Positions 8,417-16,703 of a DNA stretch of 40,316 nt are shown one piece after another. Position 1 is the first letter of the stretch; each line of letters opens with the position of its first letter. The notes below the pieces were generated by a model. That model did no database searches, was not told where the DNA came from, and worked only from the letters and a program-made list of their open reading frames with translations. The DNA comes from a virus: positions 1 to 40,316 of the IMG/VR virus record IMGVR_UViG_3300009375_000007; one strand, given 5' to 3'. The position numbers and the translations under genes are program-made.

Positions 8417-9205
8417 ATGGAACTAACAGATATTAAAAAACCAGATAGATTAAGCGACATCGATTGGCTGGGTGAAGTCGTTGATATTGAAGATCCTCAT
8501 TTTTTAGGAAGGGTTAAAGTTAAAGTGTTTGGGAAGTTTGATTTGCTTGAAAACGATTTTATCCCATGGGCAACGCCCAGCACCTCTATAACTGCCGCAT
8601 CAGAAACAGGAGGAGGTTTTTTCTCTGTTCCAAAGCTTAATAGTATAGTAAGCATCAAGTTCGATAATAATTCTATATATGAACCTGTATATTTTTATAA
8701 TGTGCATATTTCAAAAGACTTAAAGACAGAATTAGAGCCAAGCTATTTAAATGCGCATTCTTTAATATATGATACTATCATAGAAGGTGGCTTAAAAATT
8801 TATTTCACAGAGAATGAATCTGGGAGTGGCACAACGGGGCTGGTGTTTAACTATAAAGACACCGTAATAAACATAAAGAACGATAGCTCTGTTGAGGTTA
8901 AGAACCCAAATGGTGATAATATCGAAATGCTTAACGATGGAAACATCAATATAAAATGTTCTAGCAATGTGACTTTAAAGAACGAAGGAAACACTATATT
9001 AACAACAAAGGGAAATATACATCTTAACTCAAGCAATACAGATTCAGTAAGACTTGGTGCAGGGTTTGCTGAGAAAATTCTAAAGGGCCAGACTTTTCAA
9101 AGACTTTATAACTCACATACACATCCGACACCTACTGGCCCGAGTGGCCCGCCAATCCAGCAATCAATACCAACAGATTTATCTAAAACAACAAAATCAG
9201 ACTAA
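8417..9205 (+). CDS. Baseplate central spike, gp5/gpV-like
   Basis: Forms the trimeric membrane-piercing needle below the hub. Residues about 15-100 are an OB-fold domain (WLGEVVDIEDPHFLGRVKVK, then FIPWATP), as in gp5 and gpV. Residues about 118-212 are short alternating strands (IINIKN, VEVKN, INIKCSS, VTLKN, IHLNSS) forming a beta-prism or helix. The tip region HTHPTPTGPSGPP (234-246) contains the HxH motif that binds iron at the spike apex in P2 gpV and phi92 gp138. No lysozyme domain is present, unlike T4 gp5 (575 residues). An SD-like GGAG lies about ten bases upstream. The next gene starts in its stop codon region (TAATG). Confidence 0.87.
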   Translation: MELTDIKKPDRLSDIDWLGEVVDIEDPHFLGRVKVKVFGKFDLLENDFIPWATPSTSITAASETGGGFFSVPKLNSIVSIKFDNNSIYEPVYFYNVHISKDLKTELEPSYLNAHSLIYDTIIEGGLKIYFTENESGSGTTGLVFNYKDTVINIKNDSSVEVKNPNGDNIEMLNDGNINIKCSSNVTLKNEGNTILTTKGNIHLNSSNTDSVRLGAGFAEKILKGQTFQRLYNSHTHPTPTGPSGPPIQQSIPTDLSKTTKSD

Positions 9206-10251
9206 TGATAAACTGGGATAATTTAAAGGAGAGCTTTATTGGGTATTTTGACTCATTTAATTTTAATGTTAGCAGAGGAGATTTTCAAACAGAAGAATTG
9301 ACTTACTATATTCCAGCCATAAAACCAGGGGAAAACATAAGGTATACCGGCACAGAGCTTTCAGATGTTTGGTTTAATTTATTTCAAAACGCGCTATTAG
9401 ATGGTAAGGCCGGTGGTCATAATTCTATTAACAGAAATTATGAAGTGCAAGCTGTTAATGAAGAAGGTGAGATTCAGGTTATGTATGTTGATTCTATATC
9501 ATATAATGTAACTGAATATACAATGGACGATGACAACAATTTAATTCAAAATACATATAATAATTTTAATAAGTTTAAAGATTCTACCGCTTTATTGTTT
9601 AATCAGATGTTTAGTAGCGATTTAAGTAGTAAAAAGGTTAATGGGAACTGGATCGTATATGATAATCTTAAACATAATGAAACTAAGCCTTATGGTAAGC
9701 TTCATGAATATGCAGATGCCCTAGCAAAGTATATAGGAAGTTTAAAGTTTAATAACGAACCTTATAATATTTTAAAACAAATACATCCTTCATTAGACGA
9801 TAGCAAAATTAAACCTAATCCCGGGATTATGTTAATTAGCTCTAGTTATAAAAATGCAAAAGAGGGCGAAGGCGAAAATAAAGAAAATGATGATATAATT
9901 TTTTTACAGGGCACTATTGAAGATGATGGTAATTATGAATATCCCGGTGTCTTTTGGACTTATAATGGTGAAAGATTGTTTGAACCTAACGTGTTTATAG
10001 ACTTTCATAGAAGAGTGCTAGAAAATGCAGAAGGTAATTTTATTGCACAAAAGAATTTAGGCATAATGGAACATGATATGCCTTTAGATTGTATGACACC
10101 TGAACTAGAAGCATTATTAATTGATTGGGATAACATAACAGACCCAGATAATATAAATGAAATGGAAGTTGAAAGTATAGATGAAAATGGAAATAGTATA
10201 ACAGAAATACAAAGAACAGAGCTTCCTATAAGCTGGAGAGGAATTTTATAA
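9205..10251 (+). CDS. Hypothetical structural protein, 348 aa
   Basis: Unrecognised 348-residue acidic protein, rich in Asn, Asp, Glu and aromatic residues, with no signal peptide or membrane segment. The N-terminus (WDNLKESFIGYFDSFNF) is a helix followed by a long strand-rich middle and an acidic C-terminal 70 residues. It overlaps the spike stop by one base and shares one base with the next start, so it is probably co-translated with the spike and belongs to the baseplate set. Possible tail completion or wedge component; function not determinable here. Confidence 0.7.
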   Translation: MINWDNLKESFIGYFDSFNFNVSRGDFQTEELTYYIPAIKPGENIRYTGTELSDVWFNLFQNALLDGKAGGHNSINRNYEVQAVNEEGEIQVMYVDSISYNVTEYTMDDDNNLIQNTYNNFNKFKDSTALLFNQMFSSDLSSKKVNGNWIVYDNLKHNETKPYGKLHEYADALAKYIGSLKFNNEPYNILKQIHPSLDDSKIKPNPGIMLISSSYKNAKEGEGENKENDDIIFLQGTIEDDGNYEYPGVFWTYNGERLFEPNVFIDFHRRVLENAEGNFIAQKNLGIMEHDMPLDCMTPELEALLIDWDNITDPDNINEMEVESIDENGNSITEIQRTELPISWRGIL

Positions 10252-10919
10252 TGGTAGATTTTAATGAATACCACAACAACTTAATAGCTATATTTGATCC
10301 ATTTCAAGAACCCAAATTTTTTAGTCCAATGCCAAACGCAACAGATTTTATGGGTTCAATAGACTTATTTTCATATGAGATGGCTAATTTATATTTGTCA
10401 ACAGTTGCTCCAGCAAGCGGAGTTTTTACAAACACAGCTGGAGGGAACTTATTAATGCCGTATATAAGTGTTATTCAAAGAGCTGTTGGAGTACCTATAT
10501 TAACTCTTGCGCTTTCAAGTATCTTAAAGAATTTATATACTAACTGTAAGACTATAACATACAAAGACTGTATACCAATAGGCGCAGCATTTGTTGGGAT
10601 ATGGTCACCTGGTCTAATACCCGGTGCTTATATGCCTTTGCCAGCCCACCCTCCGTCTTCAGTTATTCCAACGCCAGGGATACTTCAACTTGACCCAGGT
10701 TTTATTTCAGTATTTACAATTGCTGCTGCGTGGTATGCAAGTATGATAATTGGTACAGATGAGCGATTTAGATATATCCCAACTCAGTTTATTAATTCTA
10801 CACTAATCCGTGTTGCAATGGAGTTACATTTTAGATTAGATATAAAGGGATTATATATTGGCATAACTCCAGCTATTCCCCCTATCCCTACTGTGCTGCC
10901 CTGGTTTGGCTTGCACTAA
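10251..10919 (+). CDS. Hydrophobic proline-rich protein, 222 aa
   Basis: Unrecognised. Unusually hydrophobic for this cluster: residues about 75-95 (VGVPILTLALSSILKNL), 108-126 (IPIGAAFVGIWSPGLIPG) and 150-167 (ISVFTIAAAWYASMIIG) could be buried or membrane-inserting. The segment around 127-145 and the C-terminus (PAIPPIPTVLPWFGLH) are proline-rich. An SD-like GGAGAGGA lies upstream of the ATG. It is the last gene before the promoter of the S1 homologue, two genes after the spike. It may be a tail-tip protein that meets the host membrane, or a tightly packed structural protein; neither is proven. Confidence 0.68.
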   Translation: MVDFNEYHNNLIAIFDPFQEPKFFSPMPNATDFMGSIDLFSYEMANLYLSTVAPASGVFTNTAGGNLLMPYISVIQRAVGVPILTLALSSILKNLYTNCKTITYKDCIPIGAAFVGIWSPGLIPGAYMPLPAHPPSSVIPTPGILQLDPGFISVFTIAAAWYASMIIGTDERFRYIPTQFINSTLIRVAMELHFRLDIKGLYIGITPAIPPIPTVLPWFGLH

Positions 10920-10925
10920 TTTCCA

Positions 10926-10955
10926 TTGAAACATTCATAATTCTTCGCATATAAT
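10926..10955 (+). promoter_or_regulatory. Sigma70-like promoter of the S1 homologue
   Basis: TTGAAA at 10926-10931 (five of six to TTGACA) and a perfect TATAAT at 10950-10955 are separated by 18 bases. It lies in a 73-base gap just before the S1 homologue, with transcription expected to start near 10962. This is the best promoter I see in the window; it would let host RNA polymerase express the gene apart from the late tail genes. Confidence 0.7.
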
Positions 10956-10979
10956 ACATGTATGGAACATTTAACAACA

Positions 10980-10985
10980 GAAGGA
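10980..10985 (+). promoter_or_regulatory. Shine-Dalgarno sequence of the S1 homologue
   Basis: GAAGGA lies seven bases before the ATG at 10993, a good SD at normal spacing. It stands out because most neighbouring genes have only A/T-rich DNA at this position, and it fixes the start of the S1 homologue. Confidence 0.6.
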
Positions 10986-10992
10986 AAAGCAC

Positions 10993-12129
10993 ATGATTAA
11001 TTATTTAAGCAAAGATCTTTTAGAAGATGTTAGAGTCGTTAAAAGAGAAGATTTAAATGAAGAAGATGAATTTACTGGAATATCAGGCTTTAGTGATGAA
11101 CACTTAAAATTAATTTATGATTCACTAGATTCATTTTATATACCAAAGGGTGGAGATATGATAAACACCCGAGTAATTGGAAAAACAAAAACAGATATAA
11201 TTGTTGAAATGAATGGTAAGCAGTCAGCGTATATGTCTTTAAAAAAAGAACCTACACGCTTAACTGAGAAGATAGAAATAGGAGATATGGTTGATGTAAT
11301 GGTCTTAGAAGCTGACAGCAAGAGTGCTACTAAAAAAGAAAGCGAGCCTATTGAAGTTTCAATGGAACTAGCAGAACTCCAAACCACATATAATAATATG
11401 AGAACTGCAATTTCTGAAGAAGATAATACTGCATATCTTGGCACGATAAAAGATATGATTGATAACGGTGGCTATATAATTAACGTAGCAGGGGTTGATT
11501 GTTTTATGCCAGGTTCTCATGCAGGAATTAATAAACTTTATGATTTTGCAAGTATCATTGGTGATGAGGTTTATGTTATACCTATCAATTACGTAAGAAG
11601 TAGAGATATGATAGTTGTATCGCATAAAAAATTCTTAGAATTGCAAAAACCATTAGCACTAGAAACTCTTAGAGATAATATGAGTGAACAAAAAACGGGC
11701 TCAGTCACAGGTACTACTAAATTCGGAATTTTTTGTGAATTTGATGACTGTTTAACTGGGATGATTCATAAGAGTGAATTTACAGATGAGCTTAGAGAAA
11801 GACATAGCAATAGTCTAGTTAAACCAGGTGAAAGCATAGATTTCTATATTAAAGAGATTATATCTGAAAAGAAGATTATACTGAGTTTAGAAAAATATGA
11901 AAACCCATGGGATAACATAGAAGAAAAATACCCAATCACTAGTAACGTAGAAGTGACAGTTACTTCTATTAAAAATTATGGTGCCTTTATTAAATTCGAA
12001 GAAGGGGTCTTTGGTCTGGTACCCATTAAAGAACTAACTAGTAAAAAAGTCAACGAAGGTGATAAAATAGAAGTTACTATTACTGGCATTGATAAAGGAT
12101 CTAAGAAGATTTTTACAACTTTTCGATAA
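10993..12129 (+). CDS. Ribosomal protein S1 homologue with four S1 domains
   Basis: RNA-binding protein of 378 residues made of four OB-fold S1 domains, at about 50-125, 143-215, 232-302 and 310-378. Domains 3 and 4 are the most typical: GSVTGTTKFGIFCEFDDCLTG, then VTVTSIKNYGAFIKFEEGVFGL and VNEGDKIEVTITGID. Cellular S1 binds mRNA and helps the 30S subunit start on messages with weak or no SD; E. coli S1 has six domains (557 residues), and the product here is short. Phage-encoded S1-type proteins are known from viral genome surveys. It has its own sigma70-like promoter and SD inside a late tail cluster. It could aid phage translation, alter host translation or act in RNA protection; it is not a structural protein by sequence. 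Confidence 0.87.
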   Translation: MINYLSKDLLEDVRVVKREDLNEEDEFTGISGFSDEHLKLIYDSLDSFYIPKGGDMINTRVIGKTKTDIIVEMNGKQSAYMSLKKEPTRLTEKIEIGDMVDVMVLEADSKSATKKESEPIEVSMELAELQTTYNNMRTAISEEDNTAYLGTIKDMIDNGGYIINVAGVDCFMPGSHAGINKLYDFASIIGDEVYVIPINYVRSRDMIVVSHKKFLELQKPLALETLRDNMSEQKTGSVTGTTKFGIFCEFDDCLTGMIHKSEFTDELRERHSNSLVKPGESIDFYIKEIISEKKIILSLEKYENPWDNIEEKYPITSNVEVTVTSIKNYGAFIKFEEGVFGLVPIKELTSKKVNEGDKIEVTITGIDKGSKKIFTTFR

Positions 12130-12166
12130 GCTATTGCACTTATATTGTTAAGATTGTAATATATAA

Positions 12167-12174
12167 TATAAATA
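12167..12174 (+). promoter_or_regulatory. T4-late-type promoter word TATAAATA
   Basis: An exact match to the T4 late promoter consensus sits in the 57-base gap between the S1 homologue and the amidoligase-like gene; transcription would start near 12180, leaving a leader of about seven bases. TTGTTA at 12145-12150 with 16-base spacing is a weak alternative -35 box. In AT-rich DNA an 8-base match can occur by chance. Confidence 0.4.
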
Positions 12175-12186
12175 TAATGCACATGA

Positions 12187-13476
12187 ATGACAACAGAAAG
12201 TACACTTAATGAAGTTTTAATTAATTCACTAGTTGGATTTGAATTTGAATTTTATTATGATAAAAAGTCAGAAGAAGCTAGTAGAGAACTTCAAAAATAT
12301 CTTAATAAAGATGTTATTGTAATTGATAAAGTTCATAGTAAGCTTGAGCCAACTGATAAAGTCTTTAAGCTTGAGCCAGATTATTCAGGTGGCAAAGATT
12401 TAAAAGAATTAATTACAGGTCCTTTAAAATATAATGAAGCTAGATTATTGCTTATATCAATGCTTAAGTGGATTGATAAAAATGCATATACCACAGATAA
12501 ATGTTCGATTCATTTAAACATATCATTTAATTCAAGATTTGCAAATGTCTATAGGTTAAATGTATTAAAGTTTATTTTAGACTTTGATGAAGATAAAGTC
12601 TATAGCATGTTTCCGCATAGACAAAATTCTGTTTATGCAAAGTCTATCAAATATGTTGTCCCAAGACATATAGATTCTCAACCTAGTACATCTGAAGTTT
12701 CAATTACTAATTACGTATACCCTATCGAAAAATACTATGGTATAAACTTTAGTAAAATAGCAAAGAATTATATTGAATTCAGGTATATTGGTGGGAAAGA
12801 TTATCAAAAACAAGTTAATGATATATTAAGCCTGTTAGAGTATTTTATAGAGTTTTTATATAGTAACGTTTCAGATACTGAATTTACAGCATTACATAAA
12901 ATTAAACTTGATAAATTAATTAATGATAATAAAAAGATACACGAATCATTTAAGAGTGTAGATTATTTTATTAAGCATTTTCCAGATATACAATTTACAG
13001 TTGATTTAAAAGATGATATTGAGATACTTAAACTTTATTGGAATAAAATAAGAGTTCAAATAATTGATTTATTAGTTATTGGTTCTTTTTCAAAGGGTCT
13101 AATAAATTATGATTCAGATACTGGGCGCTTACAAGTAAAAGATGCTAAATTAGAAAGAATATATAATATAGAAAAACTAGATTTAATAAGTTGTAAGCTT
13201 TCTGGTAATATTAAAAAAGCAGATATATTTAAATCAGATATATCAAGTTCAATATTAGAAGACTGCAACTTATTTGATCACTGTAAATGTAAAGAAAGTA
13301 AATTGAAAAATTCATATATAAATAGAACATCAGAATTAAATGACTGTTATATATTTGGACCATTATCAATCATGAATGGAACTATGAATGGCGGCATTTT
13401 TAGAGAAGGTAAAATAACAGGTATCTCTAAATTAAATAATGTCAAAGAAATTGATGTAAAACAAATTGAAGGATAA
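12187..13476 (+). CDS. Amidoligase-like enzyme with pentapeptide-like C-terminal region
   Basis: Residues 10-235 carry the signature of the glutamine-synthetase-fold amidoligase family: GFEFEF (17-22), EPDYSGG with a following ELITGPL (63-80), CSIHLNISF (106-114) and YIEFRYIGG (195-203). Family members are proposed to use ATP to form amide bonds, for example on peptides or proteins. After a helical linker, residues about 320-415 show short repeats (KLDLISCKL, KADIFKSDI, SILEDCNLF, KESKLKNSYI) like a pentapeptide-type beta-helix. That fusion is unusual. The gene overlaps the next stop-start (TAATG) and lies in the baseplate cluster. ATG has no SD. Activity and substrate are unknown; a structural derivative that lost catalysis is possible. 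Confidence 0.6.
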   Translation: MTTESTLNEVLINSLVGFEFEFYYDKKSEEASRELQKYLNKDVIVIDKVHSKLEPTDKVFKLEPDYSGGKDLKELITGPLKYNEARLLLISMLKWIDKNAYTTDKCSIHLNISFNSRFANVYRLNVLKFILDFDEDKVYSMFPHRQNSVYAKSIKYVVPRHIDSQPSTSEVSITNYVYPIEKYYGINFSKIAKNYIEFRYIGGKDYQKQVNDILSLLEYFIEFLYSNVSDTEFTALHKIKLDKLINDNKKIHESFKSVDYFIKHFPDIQFTVDLKDDIEILKLYWNKIRVQIIDLLVIGSFSKGLINYDSDTGRLQVKDAKLERIYNIEKLDLISCKLSGNIKKADIFKSDISSSILEDCNLFDHCKCKESKLKNSYINRTSELNDCYIFGPLSIMNGTMNGGIFREGKITGISKLNNVKEIDVKQIEG

Positions 13477-14330
13477 TGGGAGACTCAGATATTAGAGTAG
13501 GCACAGAAAGCTGGGAAGATTCAAATGATAAATCTAATGATTTAAACAATAGCATTGGTAGTGCTTTAGATTTATTTATGAATGAAATTACTCAAGAAGT
13601 AACAGGCGGCGGGATGATCCCAATGAATTTGCCTAAGAAAGAAGTATATAGAATAATACAAGAAGCAAAGAAATGGTTCTATAAGAATTATGAATATTCA
13701 GTAGCAGAGAACTTTTATATCATACCAAATGCAGAATTTGAAACAGATACATTTAATGCTAAACGAGCGTTTAAGCTCCCATCAGCAAGAGAAGATGGCA
13801 GCGGAAATATCGTTTCTGTGCATGGGTGCAACTTAACTACTCCCAATGCTGGAGAATTCAGCACAGGGAGCTTAGGGTCTGACTTTGCAGTTGATAAGCT
13901 TATATTTCAAGGCATGATGAGGGGAGGAGAAGCTGCAGCAGGAGAAACTCTATTACAGTATGTAGTTAGAGAAAAATATATAGATATGATGAATAGCATA
14001 TTTATTAATCCGATTAGTTTCAGTTATAATCCTAATAGTCATATATTGAAAATACTAGGAGAAACTCCAGACGGGGACAAGCATCTGGTGCTTGAAGTAT
14101 ATGAGAGCATACCAGATGAAGATTTATTCATTGATGAAATTTTTATACGATATACTACAGCAAAAGTTAAAAAGCAATTAGGTATAATGCTAACAACTTT
14201 TGAGTACAATCTACCGGGTGACATAACTATTAACGGTGATGCTATTAAGGATAGCGCAGAAGCTGAGCTCGAAGCTATTATTGAAGAAATAAAGGGCGAT
14301 GAGGGCATTGACTATTTTCTTACCAGCTAA
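13476..14330 (+). CDS. Virion structural protein upstream of gp25, 284 aa
   Basis: Structural protein by position and composition. After a charged disordered start (1-30), residues about 48-75 form a helix (PKKEVYRIIQEAKKWFYKNYEYS) leading to a beta-rich core (ENFYIIP, RAFKLPS, IVSVHGCNL). The end is helical: FEYNLPGDITINGDAI then AEAELEAIIEEIKG. That final pattern recurs in neck or tail-completion-type proteins of large myoviruses as I remember them, but I cannot name a family. It shares one base with the upstream stop and is followed by a 24-base gap holding TATAAT words, then gp25. Confidence 0.7.
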   Translation: MGDSDIRVGTESWEDSNDKSNDLNNSIGSALDLFMNEITQEVTGGGMIPMNLPKKEVYRIIQEAKKWFYKNYEYSVAENFYIIPNAEFETDTFNAKRAFKLPSAREDGSGNIVSVHGCNLTTPNAGEFSTGSLGSDFAVDKLIFQGMMRGGEAAAGETLLQYVVREKYIDMMNSIFINPISFSYNPNSHILKILGETPDGDKHLVLEVYESIPDEDLFIDEIFIRYTTAKVKKQLGIMLTTFEYNLPGDITINGDAIKDSAEAELEAIIEEIKGDEGIDYFLTS

Positions 14331-14356
14331 TATAATATTAAAATATATAATATAAT
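14331..14356 (+). promoter_or_regulatory. TATAAT cluster before the gp25 gene
   Basis: TATAAT occurs at 14331-14336, 14346-14351 and 14351-14356, the last running into the ATG of the gp25-like gene. A late-type promoter is possible, but there is no -35 element and the stretch is simply AT-rich. Confidence 0.25.
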
Positions 14357-14711
14357 GGACATTTATATTAAAAACTCAGGTGACCCGAACTTTAACCCTA
14401 GAGCATTAGAATCACAGGATGATATAGATATATTGATTGAACAAATTAATATGTTACTTTATACTGAAAAAACTGAGGTTTTAGGCGAGCATCAGATGGG
14501 TTCTGGGTTAGAAGGGCTAATATACGAATTTAATCTAACAGCAGGGCAAATAGAACGAACGCTTGAAGAGCAAATTGAGAAATATATTCCAATGTCAAGT
14601 AATTATAACATTGAAGTAAAGTGCCAATTTTATAAAGGCACGGTGCGAGATATTGCAACACTTGATGTTCTTATAAATAGTACGCCAGTAACAGGAGTAA
14701 CCATAAATTAA
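14355..14711 (+). CDS. 25: Baseplate wedge protein gp25-like
   Basis: Homologue of T4 gp25 / P2 gpW, the small wedge subunit that nucleates sheath polymerisation at the baseplate. The key segment LLYTEKTEVLGEHQMGSGLE (residues about 34-53), followed by LIYEFNLTAGQIERTLEEQI and KYIP, matches the family core, including the conserved E-x-x-x-x-G and strand-helix pattern. The 118-residue length is close to T4 gp25 (132). It lies directly before the gp6-type gene, the order found in nearly all contractile tails. ATG has no SD and is preceded by TATAAT repeats. Confidence 0.88.
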   Translation: MDIYIKNSGDPNFNPRALESQDDIDILIEQINMLLYTEKTEVLGEHQMGSGLEGLIYEFNLTAGQIERTLEEQIEKYIPMSSNYNIEVKCQFYKGTVRDIATLDVLINSTPVTGVTIN

Positions 14712-14721
14712 AGAAATTTAG

Positions 14722-16452
14722 ATGATTAGTAACAAGAAAGATTTAAGATTTATAAGCAGAACTAGAGTTTCAGCTAATGACATGTTTAATGACGCAAAAG
14801 CATATTTAATTAGTACTTACAATAAAGCAAGCACAGTATTTACATCAGCTAGCCCATTTGCACAGATATTAAAAGTAATGTCAGAATTGACAGAACTTAT
14901 ATTGTATTATATAGAAGATGCTACGGTTGAACAGAATATTGCAACAGCAACAAACAAATCAAGCATTTACGGTTTAGCAAGACTTACTGGCCATAATCCT
15001 ACTAGAGGGATAAGTGCAATTGGTGAAATCAAAATTCGCTACATGCCAGAAGTTAAGTTAGATGATATAGCTGGAGATTATATTTTTATACCAAATAGAG
15101 CAAAACTTAAATTAGCAACTAATGGCTTAATTTATTCTATTTCTGATAATCTTGATTATATTAAAATGGATAAGACCAAGCTTAACAGGTTTGTAAGCGT
15201 AAAAATTACCCAAGGGATTTTTGATAAACAAACAGTTACTGGTACTGGTAAATCAATGCAAAGTTTTAACATCGATACGCAAGGTAGAACAGATCATCAC
15301 GAAGTAACAGTTACAGTAAATGGAAAGATATGGCCAAATTTCGATTCATTATATGATATGAGAAGAAATACAGAAGGTTGCTTAATTAAAACTGGCATTT
15401 CAGGCGGAATTGACATATTCTTTGGAAATAATCATTTCGGGAAAATCCCAGATCTCGGGTCTGTTATTGACGTAGAGTACATTAACACTGACGGGAGCAG
15501 AGGAAATGTCGCAGACTCAGCAGACGTATTCTATATGTTTGAAGATGAAGGCTTTGATTCTTTAGGGGCGCCGGTGGACTTAAACGAGTTTCTTGTGATA
15601 GAAACTAAAATTTCACCTAAAATGGGAGCAAATTCTGAAGATACAAACTTTACAAAAGTTATAGCCCCATACGCAAGTCGTAATTTTACACTATCACACC
15701 CTAGAGACTTTGAATACTTTTTGTCTAGATATGATTCATTCTCTCACATTGAAGCATATAATACGGCTGGAGATGACAACTTAGAAGATGATAACATCAT
15801 TTATTTAAATATTTTGCCAGATGTTGCTAAGAAAATATATGGGACTTACGACTATTTTCAATTTCCAGAAGAGGAGTTTACATTAAGCCCCTCAGAAATG
15901 CTAATGCTTAAGACAGCATTAAACAAATCAGGTCAGCTTATGATTGGGTCGGAGGTTCAGTTTATAGACCAGCATGTTACAAGATATGCAGTGGAATTGC
16001 ACATTAGATACTGGAATAATACAGACCCAGAAAACATATATTATGATATTAGAAAAAGTTTAAGTGAATATTTTTTAAATAATAAAAGAAAAGACAGAAT
16101 ACCAAGGTCTGATATAACAGGTATAGTTGAAGATATTGAAGGAGTTGACTCTTTAACAATTCAATATTATAGTCAAGATTATGAAGCACTTAAGCAAATA
16201 CCTAATGCTAATTTAGAACAGCTGCGTAATAAGTACTTTGATAAGTTAGGAGATATTCGCGTTCAAGAAGGAAAATTTCCAATCATAAGAGGAGGGTGGG
16301 TTACAGCAGATGGTATTGAAGTTATAGATGAACCCTATTATATGATAGGTAACAGCGAATCTGAAGAAGGAAGTAAAATGTATAGTTTAAAGGTAGTTTT
16401 TGATGAAGCTTTAACTTATAAATCAAACATTAGAATTAAATCATCACAATGA
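14722..16452 (+). CDS. 6: Baseplate wedge protein gp6/gpJ-like
   Basis: Main wedge subunit that with gp25 and the gp7-type protein forms the inner baseplate ring. The N-terminus (FISRTRVSANDMFNDAKAYL) and the helix MSELTELILYYIEDATVEQN (residues about 53-72) followed by ATNKSSIYGLARLTGHNP are characteristic of gp6/gpJ proteins. A beta-rich middle and the C-terminal LSEYFLNNKRKDRIPRSDI with ITGIVEDIEGVDSL match the J-domain layout. The 576-residue size compares with 660 in T4 gp6. It follows gp25 by ten bases, and its stop overlaps the next start by four (ATGA). Confidence 0.85.
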   Translation: MISNKKDLRFISRTRVSANDMFNDAKAYLISTYNKASTVFTSASPFAQILKVMSELTELILYYIEDATVEQNIATATNKSSIYGLARLTGHNPTRGISAIGEIKIRYMPEVKLDDIAGDYIFIPNRAKLKLATNGLIYSISDNLDYIKMDKTKLNRFVSVKITQGIFDKQTVTGTGKSMQSFNIDTQGRTDHHEVTVTVNGKIWPNFDSLYDMRRNTEGCLIKTGISGGIDIFFGNNHFGKIPDLGSVIDVEYINTDGSRGNVADSADVFYMFEDEGFDSLGAPVDLNEFLVIETKISPKMGANSEDTNFTKVIAPYASRNFTLSHPRDFEYFLSRYDSFSHIEAYNTAGDDNLEDDNIIYLNILPDVAKKIYGTYDYFQFPEEEFTLSPSEMLMLKTALNKSGQLMIGSEVQFIDQHVTRYAVELHIRYWNNTDPENIYYDIRKSLSEYFLNNKRKDRIPRSDITGIVEDIEGVDSLTIQYYSQDYEALKQIPNANLEQLRNKYFDKLGDIRVQEGKFPIIRGGWVTADGIEVIDEPYYMIGNSESEEGSKMYSLKVVFDEALTYKSNIRIKSSQ

Positions 16453-16703
16453 GAAGAAAATACGTAAAGAAAAGTTTATATGACGAAGCATACAATTCTG
16501 TGAATAGAGTGTATCGGACTAACTTCGGGTATCAAGGCCAGATTTTTGAAAAGACAATCTCAAATCACATCTTAAGAAATGAAAGAACTAGACTGTTCTT
16601 AAATTATATTGAAAGTATTTTTATTAAGCTGATTGATAGTGCTAGACAGTTACAGCTTTGGAAAGTATATACAGTAAGTAAAAAATACGATAAGATTAGA
16701 TAA
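16449..16703 (+). CDS. Small basic protein between wedge genes, 84 aa
   Basis: Unrecognised. A helical, strongly basic protein (many Arg and Lys) with no membrane segment. Its start lies in the gp6-like stop (ATGA) and its stop shares a base with the next start, so it is tightly coupled to both wedge genes. It could be a wedge-associated peptide or a small assembly factor. The tight coupling and the lack of a rival frame support it being real. Confidence 0.68.
   Translation: MRRKYVKKSLYDEAYNSVNRVYRTNFGYQGQIFEKTISNHILRNERTRLFLNYIESIFIKLIDSARQLQLWKVYTVSKKYDKIR

Noticed and set aside
10958-11000. Two 12-codon minicistrons (ATG at 10958 and 10962) ending at the S1 start
   Set aside because: The first ATG lies upstream of the expected transcription start and the second at it; neither has an SD. 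Overlap with the S1 start is interesting, but such short frames arise easily by chance.
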